64,000 nt of DNA from Tenacibaculum sp. Bg11-29 (GTDB lineage: Bacteria > Bacteroidota > Bacteroidia > Flavobacteriales > Flavobacteriaceae), in NCBI RefSeq assembly GCF_002836595.1, contig NZ_PJBB01000003.1:4314501-4378500 (forward strand), given 5' to 3'. Shown in pieces: positions 1-8,800 of the stretch. Position 1 is the first letter of the stretch; each line of letters begins with the position of its first letter. The position numbers and the translations under genes were made by a program. The notes beneath the pieces are model-generated. The model saw only the letters and a program-made list of their open reading frames with translations. It did no database searches and was not told the origin of the DNA.

Positions 1-436
1 GATCTAAAATCATACTTCCAGTACCTTCTAAGAAAAAACCTTCCTCCTCTGCTTTAGAATAATCTATTACATTCTTTATTTCAAAGCCTTTTTCTTCTAA
101 AGCTTCTAATACATCTTCACGTTTCTCTAAACGTCTATTTTCTGCAAACATAGGATAAATAGCTACATCGCCATTCTCATGAAAAGAAATCCAGTTATTA
201 GGAAACAACGCATCTGGTGTATCTGGTTCTTTGGTATCATTAATAATGATAACCTCTATTCCCTTAGCTTTTAATTTAACTACAAACGCATCAAACTCTT
301 GCTGTGCTTTTGCATTAACTGTAACAGGTAACATACCTGATAATTCTTGCTGATAATAATTATTTACAGCTGTTTGTTCGTTCATTCTAAAACTAGCTGG
401 ACGAACCATTAAAATAGTATTGGTAGTTTGTTGCAT
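1..436 (-). CDS. ctlX: Citrulline utilization hydrolase CtlX-like amidinotransferase, partial
   Basis: The gene starts at an ATG at 434-436 and runs off the left edge, so only about 145 N-terminal residues are visible. The translation begins MQQTTNTILMVRPASFRMNE and contains a PNNWISFH segment, which resembles the CtlX/arginine-deiminase-related branch of the amidinotransferase superfamily. Members of this superfamily cleave or transfer amidino or ureido groups with a Cys-His-Asp/Glu centre. The catalytic Cys would lie in the missing C-terminal part. It lies 32 bases downstream of the flavin monooxygenase gene on the same strand and may share its transcript. Other amidinohydrolases such as dimethylargininase are possible. 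Confidence 0.72.
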   Translation of the reverse strand, partial: MQQTTNTILMVRPASFRMNEQTAVNNYYQQELSGMLPVTVNAKAQQEFDAFVVKLKAKGIEVIIINDTKEPDTPDALFPNNWISFHENGDVAIYPMFAENRRLEKREDVLEALEEKGFEIKNVIDYSKAEEEGFFLEGTGSMILD

Positions 437-468
437 AGCGCAAAAGTGTAATTGTTAATTTTTCTAAT

Positions 469-1509
469 TTATTTCTTACTTATTATATCTGCTAAATAGC
501 TGGCATCTTTAGATACGCCACCCAAGGTTGCAGAGCCTCTAGTAAACATCCATGGTAAACCAATAAAATATAAACCTTCAATATTACTTACACCTCTGTA
601 GTTTTTAGGATAGCTATTTTCATCTAATTCTAAACCTTCAATCCATTTAAAATTTGGGCGGTACCCTGTTGACCAAATAATATTTTTTATTGAAGATACT
701 TTACTCTTCTCAAATGTAATGTCATTATTTAATGCATCTTTTGTTCTACCTACACAAATCACATTTTTTCTAGAAAGAATTTCTTTAACATCAGTTCCAA
801 TAACTGGCTGTGAAAAAGAACTAATTTTTTTTCCTATCCAACTATATTTACTATAACTTAAAAACCCTATTATTGTAAACCACCACCATAATGTTTTACC
901 TAAAAATTGCTGAGGTAATGATTTAACAGTAGTATCTCCAGAAAAATAAACTTTTCTAGAAGTATCTTTAGATATTTCATTTAAAATTTGATATCCAGAA
1001 TCTCCGCCTCCTACAACCAATGCATCACCTTCTTTTAGTTGGGCAGCACTTTTATAGTAATTACTATGCATTTGAAGTATACCCTCTGATATTTTAGTAT
1101 GACAAGGAGGTGTATATGGAATATGAAAAGGACCTGTAGCAATAATTACATTTTTGGCTTCAACCTCCCCCTCTTTGTAAGTTACATGAAAACCTTTTTC
1201 TGTTTTACGTACCGATGTAACTAAGGTATTTAACTGCACAGGAATACTGTTTTTTTCCACATACGTTTTAAAATAATCACTAACTTCAAATTTAGTTGGA
1301 TAATGTCCTTTTGGAGCATCAAACTTTAAACCTGGTAAATGATTATACTCTGTTGGTGTGAATAGCTTTAAAGAATCCCATCGATTTAACCAAGAAGCTC
1401 CAATTTCTTTTTCTCCATCTAGAACTAAAAAGTCCTTATCCATCTTTTTTAAATGGTAAGCCATAGATAATCCTGCTTGTGCTCCTCCAATTATTATATA
1501 ATCTAACAT
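469..1509 (-). CDS. Flavin-containing monooxygenase-like NAD(P)/FAD oxidoreductase
   Basis: This 346-residue protein has an FAD-binding dinucleotide fold at the N-terminus (GGAQAG, residues 8-13) and a second NAD(P)-binding motif (GGGDSG, 167-172). Between them is an HSNYY segment (148-152), which resembles the H-S-x-x-Y part of the FMO fingerprint. The domain order FAD fold, linker, NADPH fold fits CzcO/YUCCA-like monooxygenases, which oxygenate small N-, S- or carbonyl-containing substrates. The substrate cannot be told from sequence. It is cytosolic, with no signal peptide. It is divergent from the SDR gene at 1711, with a candidate promoter at 1534-1541, and is probably cotranscribed with the ctlX-like gene. 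Confidence 0.85.
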   Translation of the reverse strand: MLDYIIIGGAQAGLSMAYHLKKMDKDFLVLDGEKEIGASWLNRWDSLKLFTPTEYNHLPGLKFDAPKGHYPTKFEVSDYFKTYVEKNSIPVQLNTLVTSVRKTEKGFHVTYKEGEVEAKNVIIATGPFHIPYTPPCHTKISEGILQMHSNYYKSAAQLKEGDALVVGGGDSGYQILNEISKDTSRKVYFSGDTTVKSLPQQFLGKTLWWWFTIIGFLSYSKYSWIGKKISSFSQPVIGTDVKEILSRKNVICVGRTKDALNNDITFEKSKVSSIKNIIWSTGYRPNFKWIEGLELDENSYPKNYRGVSNIEGLYFIGLPWMFTRGSATLGGVSKDASYLADIISKK

Positions 1510-1533
1510 TTAGCCTCTTTATTATTACTTTTT

Positions 1534-1541
1534 CAAAGGTA
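1534..1541 (-). promoter_or_regulatory. Candidate -7 box for the flavin monooxygenase gene
   Basis: On the minus strand this reads TACCTTTG, a match to the Bacteroidota -7 consensus TAnnTTTG, about 25 bases upstream of the start codon. No good -33 TTTG is seen at 19-21 bases, so the call is tentative. The rest of the 200-base divergent region (1510-1710) shows nothing else clear. Confidence 0.4.
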
Positions 1542-1710
1542 AAACTATAAGATCTTAGTTATTCAGTATAATTGTAATATTTATTATAAAAACCTCATTT
1601 CTTAGAATACTTTAAAAATTAGATACCTATTTACTACTAAATAGTATTTTACTTTTAATAATTTTATTGCTTGAAAAAAAATAATATTTTTAATATAAAA
1701 TCATATAGAA

Positions 1711-2427
1711 ATGGAAAATTTATCTGGCAAAAAAGCTATAATTACAGGAGGTAGTAGAGGTTTAGGAAAAGCTACTGCAATTGCTTTTGCTAAACAAGGA
1801 ATAGATGTTGCTATTACTGGGCGAAACGAAGAACGTTTACGTAGTACTGTTACAGAATTAAAAACATACGGTGTACAAGCTACTTATGCTATTTTTGATG
1901 TTAGTAACTACGACCAAGTTAAAAAAGGGATACATGATATCATAACTACATTTGGTACTGTTGACATCTTAGTAAACAATGCTGGTATTGCTGCTTTTGG
2001 CACTTTTAACGACATGAAAGTAGAAGACTGGACTCGGATTATACAAACTAACTTAATGGGAATGTATTACGTTACCAAAGAGGTTTTACCTTATTTAATT
2101 GAAAAAAATGAAGGTGATATTATTAATATTTCTTCTACTGCTGGTTTAAGTGGTAATGCAACTACCTCAGCTTATTCTGCTTCAAAATTTGCAGTAATGG
2201 GTATGTCTGAATCATTAATGAAAGAGGTTCGTAAAAACAATATTAGAGTTTGTACGCTTACTCCGAGTACTATCGCTTCAGATATGTCTTTAGAATTAGG
2301 AATTACAGATGGTAATCCTGAAAAAGTATTACAGCCTGATGATTTTGCCGAATTAATTGTAGCTGGTTTAAATTTACCTAGAAGAGCTATGCTTAAAGGT
2401 GCCTCTTTATGGTCTACCAATCCATAA
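1711..2427 (+). CDS. Short-chain dehydrogenase/reductase (FabG-like)
   Basis: This 238-residue protein is a classical SDR: TGGSRGLG cofactor loop (residues 12-19), NNAG (89-92), catalytic Ser at about 141-142 and the Y155-x3-K159 pair in AYSASK. The family uses NAD(P)H to reduce or oxidise carbonyl/hydroxyl groups. The sequence is similar to 3-oxoacyl-ACP reductases, but no fatty-acid genes are nearby, so the true substrate is open. An Arg in the loop after TGG and TGRNEER after the second strand suggest NADPH preference. It is a single-gene unit that ends at a bidirectional terminator shared with the retron operon. Confidence 0.9.
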   Translation: MENLSGKKAIITGGSRGLGKATAIAFAKQGIDVAITGRNEERLRSTVTELKTYGVQATYAIFDVSNYDQVKKGIHDIITTFGTVDILVNNAGIAAFGTFNDMKVEDWTRIIQTNLMGMYYVTKEVLPYLIEKNEGDIINISSTAGLSGNATTSAYSASKFAVMGMSESLMKEVRKNNIRVCTLTPSTIASDMSLELGITDGNPEKVLQPDDFAELIVAGLNLPRRAMLKGASLWSTNP

Positions 2428-2434
2428 ATATTAT

Positions 2435-2484
2435 AACGATGCCTTTCCCTTTTTTATTAGTAAGGGGGAAACGCATCGTTTTTA
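2435..2484. terminator. Bidirectional hairpin terminator between the SDR gene and the retron RT
   Basis: An inverted repeat with outer arms AACGATGC and GCATCGTT and inner CTTTCCC/GGGGGAAA-type pairing lies between two convergent genes, with a T-run on the plus side and A/T-rich DNA on the other. It can end transcription from both sides. It marks the 3' end of the retron operon. Confidence 0.8.
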
Positions 2485-2488
2485 ATTA

Positions 2489-3994
2489 TTATTTTTTAAA
2501 GAAAGAAACTATTTTTTTAAAGAAGCTAGATACTTTGTGTTCATTTGTAGCTTCAGTACTATTACTTGCATATTTTGCTGCATGATTCTCTTTATAAGAA
2601 TGCGCTTTTAAGATTTCTCCTACTTGACTTTTATACTTAGCCCCCTTTATCTTATCTACTTGATAAATATAATTTGCATAACCATCAATTTCAGCCAATA
2701 CATTAAGCCCTCCATTCCATGTTTTTCCTTGTATTCCTTCTTTTTCTATTTGAAACAATAAAGCTCTAAAACGTTTTAATGATTTCTTATTTATATTCAG
2801 TTTTTCATTAACTACAATACCTGTTACCTCTTGCCTTTCATTACGTTTCATAATTCGTAACTTATCAGGGTGTAACTTAAAATTTTCTTCTGTAATAATT
2901 TTTTTAGAATATTTTAATATCGCTGTAATATGTTTAAACTGTTCTTGATTTCCTGAAAAAGTAGTATCATCTACATAACGAGAATACATAAAACCATATT
3001 TAGTAGCCAAACCATCTAATCGATAATCCATTTTACTACATAAAATATTTGTTATCGCCGGACTACATGGAGATCCTTGTGGTAAAAATCGATCGCCTCT
3101 TTGTGTAAAATAATTTTCACCTAATAAAGAAAGGTCTAAAATTTTAGATTCGGAACATAATAATGAAAAGATCACTGCTAATTGCTCTGAATATCCTAGT
3201 GATTTAAAAACTCCTTTTATTCTTTTATAAGTTACTGATGGAAAAAAGTTTTGTAAATCTTGATTAATAACTACCGCTTTATTTACATGAGTTTCAGCAT
3301 TACTAACAATAGATCGTTCTTTTACACAACCATGCGCCTTTTTGTGAACCGTTACTTTATTTAAAATATTTTCTAAAATAAAGTGTTGTGCTCTTTTTAA
3401 TCGAGGCATTGGAGCTGAAATTAATCGGTATCCTCCCGATTTCTTTGCTACTTTAAATCGTTTGTAATGATGAATCTTTGAATTTTTTCTAGAAAAGGCT
3501 AAAAATCGGAGTTCATTCACCGTTATTTTCATAGCTTCAGCTAACTCTTTTGCTGACTCATAAACTGGTAAATCGTTTTCTTTAAGTCTTGCAACGTTCG
3601 TTTCAGTATCATTTAATTGATGAGAATATCCATCACCTATATAAACAATCTCTTCTTTTTTTGTTTGCTGCCACTTTGCTGCTTTTTCCTTACGGATTAA
3701 CGCTCTCTTTAACGCAGTTTCTTTTTGTTTCTCTTTAGATAACTTCTTTCTTTCTTTATGCTTATTTGCAATAAAAGCTTCTGTATCTTCTATAGATTTC
3801 TCTTTTTTAACAAGTGCTGTTAAATTACTTGAAAGCTCTCTTTCTTCTTTTAAAAATGCATTTGCTTTTTCGAAATCTACTTCATTATCACCCCAAAAAC
3901 CTAATCGTTTCATTTCTGAAAGAATAAATTCATCTTTAGATGATTCTTTAATTTTATCGTAAATTTCTTGTCTTCTCGTAGCTGAATTATCCAT
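2489..3994 (-). CDS. Retron reverse transcriptase
   Basis: The RT uses the msr-msd RNA next to it as template and primer to make msDNA. In a 501-residue protein from the ATG at 3994, the retron-specific NAxxH motif is NAETH (232-236). RT motif A is QDLQNFFPS (catalytic Asp 246), then PQGSPCSPAITN (from 305), the catalytic YVDD (340-343) and the retron region-Y signature VTG (390-392). Residues about 35-110 are a highly charged Lys/Glu-rich extension, probably coiled coil, before the RT core; this is longer than in short retron RTs. A further in-frame start, TTG at 4042, would lie inside the msd region and upstream of the a2 arm, so ATG 3994, ten bases after a2, is preferred. It is last in the operon with the WGR/HEAT and SWIM genes. 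Confidence 0.95.
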   Translation of the reverse strand: MDNSATRRQEIYDKIKESSKDEFILSEMKRLGFWGDNEVDFEKANAFLKEERELSSNLTALVKKEKSIEDTEAFIANKHKERKKLSKEKQKETALKRALIRKEKAAKWQQTKKEEIVYIGDGYSHQLNDTETNVARLKENDLPVYESAKELAEAMKITVNELRFLAFSRKNSKIHHYKRFKVAKKSGGYRLISAPMPRLKRAQHFILENILNKVTVHKKAHGCVKERSIVSNAETHVNKAVVINQDLQNFFPSVTYKRIKGVFKSLGYSEQLAVIFSLLCSESKILDLSLLGENYFTQRGDRFLPQGSPCSPAITNILCSKMDYRLDGLATKYGFMYSRYVDDTTFSGNQEQFKHITAILKYSKKIITEENFKLHPDKLRIMKRNERQEVTGIVVNEKLNINKKSLKRFRALLFQIEKEGIQGKTWNGGLNVLAEIDGYANYIYQVDKIKGAKYKSQVGEILKAHSYKENHAAKYASNSTEATNEHKVSSFFKKIVSFFKK

Positions 3995-4004
3995 AACAAA
4001 AAAA

Positions 4005-4235
4005 GGTAGCAATAAGATGTATGTTTTTTTCCCTTCGTACAATTCTAAAGACTGAATTGAACAACTCCAGTGAAATAGGTACTAGTGTACTGTTTCACTT
4101 CGAAGAAGTATAACCGGAAACGGTACACTAGTACCTATTTCACAAGTTAAGTTCGAGTCAGTGACGCGTTCGGTGTCTGTAAGCTAGATTGGCGATACAC
4201 CAATCAAATTGCAAGGTTTTTATCTTATTACTACC
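4005..4235 (-). ncRNA. Retron msr-msd non-coding RNA
   Basis: About 231 nt between the SWIM gene stop and the RT start fold as a retron RNA. The a1 arm (4222-4235) pairs with the a2 arm (4005-4018) over 14 bp with one G-U. Inside lies an msr stem-loop (4187-4192 with 4200-4205, 7-nt loop). The msd hairpin has a perfect 21-bp stem (4070-4090 with 4123-4143), continuing after one mismatch for 5 bp (4092-4096 with 4117-4121). The 20-nt tip can itself fold (4097-4101 with 4105-4109). The lower part is extended by short helices (4063-4066/4145-4148, 4059-4062/4151-4154, 4050-4053/4156-4159). A G at 4212, just after a1, is a candidate branch guanosine. The msDNA would be plus-strand sense. Exact msr/msd borders are inferred. 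Confidence 0.9.
4070..4143 (-). repeat. Long inverted repeat forming the msd stem
   Basis: Positions 4070-4090 and 4123-4143 are perfect reverse complements (21 bp), with a 32-base loop that adds five more pairs after one T/G position. This pairing is T-G in the plus-strand msDNA and A-C in the RNA. The repeat is the core of the msd element. Confidence 0.95.
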
Positions 4236-4253
4236 AAGGTTTAAATATATTAA

Positions 4254-5882
4254 TTATTTTTTATCAAAAGTGATTCTTGTTGCTAAAATATGCTCACAAG
4301 GTCCTTTTGTCATTTTATTTTGATGATAATAACTGCAAGTACACTTAGCATCAACGATTTGAAAATCATTGTTAATATGTACACTTGTTCTATAACTATC
4401 ACTCACTACGGCATATATCTTTATAACATTACTATCATTTTCTATTTCTAACTCCGAAACAGCTCCTGACTCCATTAATTGATACGCTGTTTTATCTATT
4501 TCATTCGAAAAACGTAACGATTCTAAATCAATTCCATCTTTCTTTAATTCTCTAATTCGGTATACGTTGTTTTTTAAATCGTACACTACTTTTCCTGCCT
4601 GTGTAAAAGTTTGTAACGATTGCTGTACAACCGTTTTATCTAAAGCCAAATTCTTGGCTAAACTTTCTTCCGTATTAAACCAATCTTTACGCAACGCTAA
4701 ATAAATACTCTGCATGGTGGTTGCAGGTACTTGCCCTCTTGGAGAAAGCAAATCTAAATTCGTGGTTTTCGTCCAATCATTAGCTGTCCAACCAGACAAT
4801 CCTAATGTAAAATACATATCATTTGCCAAGTGTGCTATATAAAAAGACGGCATACCGCTACCCAATAAATGAACTGTAAACTTATTCGTAATTGGCAATA
4901 GTCTTTCTAAAATAGTTATACGTCTTCTTCCCCAAACTCTAATTTCATGGGCTTCATTACCTTTATATATAGATTTTAAACATGTAATTTCTATATTCCA
5001 AGGTTCAAAAACAGCTACAATAGGTTGCCCAGGTTTTAATATATATTTTATAGCTCTTGGCCCTTTTTTTTCTTTGTATCTTTTTAATACAGTTATAAAA
5101 TTAGCGATATCAACAGCATCTAAATCAAATGATACTTTATCACTTGTCATAGCTGTACTTACTTGTAAAAAACCGCGCACCCAACTATCTGGCAAATCAA
5201 TTTTAACTTCTCTATAAATATCTTCTCCTGTTGTTCTTACATCAAAGCCTTTAGGATCTACTTTAAATTCTGTTTCTTTATAACTACGTATCTTTTGAAA
5301 CTCATTATACAATGTTTTTGAATAATCGATATTTGTAGTACCACATTTAAACTCACTTATGTTGTTAAAAACATCATAACCACATGATAATTTTCCATAA
5401 ACAGATTCATCTTTACTAAAACATTCAAAAAATACCTGATCAGGATGTACTGTAATCACCGGATCTAACACTAACCAAGCTGCATAATCTCGTGTGTATA
5501 AATACTTAAAATATTTTCGTTGTGCTTCGTAAAAGGGCTTTGTAACTTCTTCTCTCTTAGAACGTAATTTTTTTAATTGTTCCTGAATATTTTTTACGTC
5601 TGTTTTTACACCAGCTAATGCTGCTGTTGCTTCTGCTACCCAAATATCTTCTTGGCTCTTTAACCAAGCTAAATATTCGGTATTATCTTTAGGTTTAAAA
5701 TTAAAATCAGCTGTAACAACGCTATGTAAGGTTGAAATAGCTTCTCTAAATGGAATCTTTTTATCTAAACTTCCTACAAAATAAGTAGGTTCTCTTAATA
5801 CATCTGGCGCAAAACTAACCCCTGTAGAAGACATACTGTTATTAACACTACTGCTACCACTATATTTAAAATTAAATTTCAT
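4254..5882 (-). CDS. SWIM zinc-finger protein of the retron operon
   Basis: This 542-residue protein ends in a SWIM zinc finger: C514-x-C516-x12-C529-x-H531, the CxCx(n)CxH pattern thought to bind nucleic acid or protein. Residues about 85-125 are charged and helical, possibly coiled coil. The stretch around 400-450 (after SPRGQVPATTMQ) looks like a winged-helix-like region, in line with the WH-SWIM accessory protein I recall for type XIII retrons. There is no signal peptide, so it should be cytosolic. It starts 14 bases after the WGR/HEAT gene and ends 18 bases before the a1 arm of the msr-msd RNA. An effector, or a partner that senses the msDNA-RT complex, is the likely role, by analogy with other tripartite retrons; this is inferred. 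Confidence 0.8.
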   Translation of the reverse strand: MKFNFKYSGSSSVNNSMSSTGVSFAPDVLREPTYFVGSLDKKIPFREAISTLHSVVTADFNFKPKDNTEYLAWLKSQEDIWVAEATAALAGVKTDVKNIQEQLKKLRSKREEVTKPFYEAQRKYFKYLYTRDYAAWLVLDPVITVHPDQVFFECFSKDESVYGKLSCGYDVFNNISEFKCGTTNIDYSKTLYNEFQKIRSYKETEFKVDPKGFDVRTTGEDIYREVKIDLPDSWVRGFLQVSTAMTSDKVSFDLDAVDIANFITVLKRYKEKKGPRAIKYILKPGQPIVAVFEPWNIEITCLKSIYKGNEAHEIRVWGRRRITILERLLPITNKFTVHLLGSGMPSFYIAHLANDMYFTLGLSGWTANDWTKTTNLDLLSPRGQVPATTMQSIYLALRKDWFNTEESLAKNLALDKTVVQQSLQTFTQAGKVVYDLKNNVYRIRELKKDGIDLESLRFSNEIDKTAYQLMESGAVSELEIENDSNVIKIYAVVSDSYRTSVHINNDFQIVDAKCTCSYYHQNKMTKGPCEHILATRITFDKK

Positions 5883-5896
5883 TTTTCTTCTTAACT

Positions 5897-8800
5897 TTAT
5901 TTAATTAATAATGGTATTGCTACATCTGAGTGCTTTTCAGAAATAGTTAATAATATATCTATAATTTTATCTTTATCAGTAACCGTTTTGGTATCTAAAA
6001 TGGTATTTAAAATTCGTACTGTCATTAAAGCTACTTCTTTATATTTTTTAGATTCTTTTTCTAAAAAAGAGTATACTCTGGTCTTTGTAGCTCTATTAGA
6101 GTTAATGTAAAACAAGGTCGTTTTAAAGTAATCTTCTAATTTTAAAATTACCCCTACATTATCTGAAGCATACGTATCTAAGTAATTGGTTGTAAAAAAC
6201 TGCATACTCTTTGCTGGGTGCTCTTGTAAGCTAACGAGTAAAGGCAGTCCTTTTTCTTCTGAAAAATGTTTTACCGCCATACTTCGTCCTAAGTATTGCA
6301 CTTGCTCTTTTACATGATCACATACATATAATAACATTTGTACAGTCCAATTTTTGGCATCTATATGTTCACTAAAATAATCACATCCCCAGTCAATAAC
6401 ATCTTGCCAATTGGTATTAAAAATAGGCAATGCTTCTTCTAATTCGTAATTTACCCTAGCTACGTTATTTTTAAAGTAAGTTTGTAATCCTGTTCTTATA
6501 GAAAACACATCACTGTGAGCTAAACGTATTAAATCTGACATACTTAGAGCACTCATGCTTATGCTACTTTCAAAAATCGGAGTTCCTAGCTTTTGTGCAA
6601 ATTCATATTTTGATAGCACTAATGTTATTATTCCTTCTTTTGATAACTCTTTTAAATCAGCTCCGTATAACTGTATTAAAGTTTCATAACAGTTCTCATG
6701 CAAGCCTTCATAATTTTCATCTTCTGTTATATATGCTAATAATTGTTTTAATAAGCCATCCTTAAACTCGCTATCTAATTTTGTTAATCTATCAACCGTA
6801 GGTCGAATTGCCTTCCTTACTTCAGAGTATTCAGAAAAACAAAAACTAACGATATCTTGTTTATTTTCTATTAAATATTTATCAGGAAAGTGTGTTAAAA
6901 GTTCAATACCTGCACTTCTTAACACTTCTTCTTCTGACGTTATATATTCTTTATAATTTTCTTTAAATAAATCATAAGCAGGCGTAGCGTTATGTTTCGC
7001 TAAGTTGATTGCGAATAATTTATTTGTTACAGAATTTGAAGCTGCTAATTCCACGATTACTTTAACAGGAGTACCACTCAATAATTTACCAAATAAAGTA
7101 TTTCCTATTAAATAATTTACTGCTATTAGAAAATCGAGCGAGTAATTAGACGACTCTTTAAATAATTCTTGCAAATAATCTATTGATAAAATAGTATTAT
7201 AAGCTATACTTTTTTGATATACATCTCTTAAATAATCTATTACTAAAACCTCATCAGTAAGTAATAGTTTTGTAACCAAAGAACTACTTATTAAATAAGA
7301 AGTCTTGTATTTCTTTAACCAATTTAAACCTAATTCGACTGCTTTATCATTTTTAGATGATAACAATGTTATTAAAATAGTTTCTTCTGGTTGACTTGTT
7401 GCATATTTTTCTTCTAACAATGCTGTTACTAAATCTAATACCTTTGGATGTTTATGAGCTAGTAATTTTGAAAATATTTCGTCAGATAGGTTTTCTAAAA
7501 AGTGAGAGTTATCTTTTATTATACGTAAACAAAAATCTACTGCAATTGTACTTTTAGCATTTGCTAGTATGTATAATACTTCAGTTGGTTTTTTATTCCA
7601 AACACTAGACAACATTTCTTCTCTTACAACTTCGTTAGTTGTACTTTCTATATAATACCATTTATTCTTTTGCTCTTTAAACCTACTTGAGCTACCATAT
7701 AAAATATACATTAAAGCAGAAAATTGATGGTATTTAGGATAACACTTCTTTTCTACATCGTAATTTCTTGTTGCGGGATTATATACATAATCATGCTCTA
7801 CACTCTCTGTTACCTGATCTTCATCATCATCTAAAACACATAGTATTTCAGTGGCATATTGAATATAGGTTTCTTGATTTTCAACACTTAAGTTATATAT
7901 ATATTTATAACTATTTTTAGTAAAGTAATCTTTTGTTTTACCAGAAAAAGCTATTCCTGGATTTTGTTTTTTCTTTTCTTCAAAAGCATAAACCCATTCT
8001 CCTTTTACACTTGGGTAATCAGAAGTATAACCTGCTTTACCAATTGCTATTTGTTTAGATAGTAGCGCAAAAAAATGTGTATCATTTATTATGCAAGCCG
8101 CTCTATATATATAACGTATAGATTTAAATGTGTTTACTTTTAAAGGAACTTTTTCTAATAATTTAAATAATTCATCCCTTAAAGTATCATTATCATACGC
8201 ATATAAATATGCATAAAATAAGAACATTGGGTTTTCTTTGTTCTTTCCTAAAAACTGTAAAGCTAAAGGTGTTATTTCTTCTTCAGAAATGTGTTTAGCA
8301 ACCTCGGCATGTACTATTTGTTTATCCTTAGCACTTCCATATCTTAATATATAAGCACAAGCTACTCTACCTACAATTGTTTTTAGGTGATGGTTTTTAA
8401 AAACCTTTAGAATTTCTGCTACGTAATTAGATTGGTTAAATTCTGCTAATACAGTAATTGTATTGTACTGCTCAAATTCATCTAAAGAATGGATAAATTG
8501 AGCTATTTGTGGTATTGCTTCTCTAATTTTTAAAACGCCTACTCTTGCAATAATTTTAGATACTTTCCAATTTCTTGTATAGGTACCTTTTATTGCTTGC
8601 GCTAAGTATTTTAAAATTGTTTCTTTTCTTGCAGTGTTTTCGTCTTTATGTAAACTTTCGTCTACTTTAATCGACTCTTGTAAGATTTCTGAATACCCTT
8701 TCTTCTCCTTGCTTTCCACTAAGCTATTAAAAGTTTTTTGAGCTTCTTCATAAGATACAGGAAAAACTGTTTTTGTTCCTTCTCTTAAATTTGCACCTCT

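Noticed and set aside
2172..2420. Minus-strand reading frame inside the SDR gene
   Set aside because: It overlaps a complete, motif-bearing SDR on the other strand and has no features of its own.
3995..4042. TTG start of the RT at 4042
   Set aside because: It would put the a2 arm inside the coding region; ATG 3994 fits the retron layout.
4070..4143. 21-bp perfect inverted repeat as terminal repeat of a small insertion element
   Set aside because: There is no transposase or target duplication around it, and it lies inside a larger a1/a2 pairing just upstream of a retron RT, so the msd hairpin explains it.
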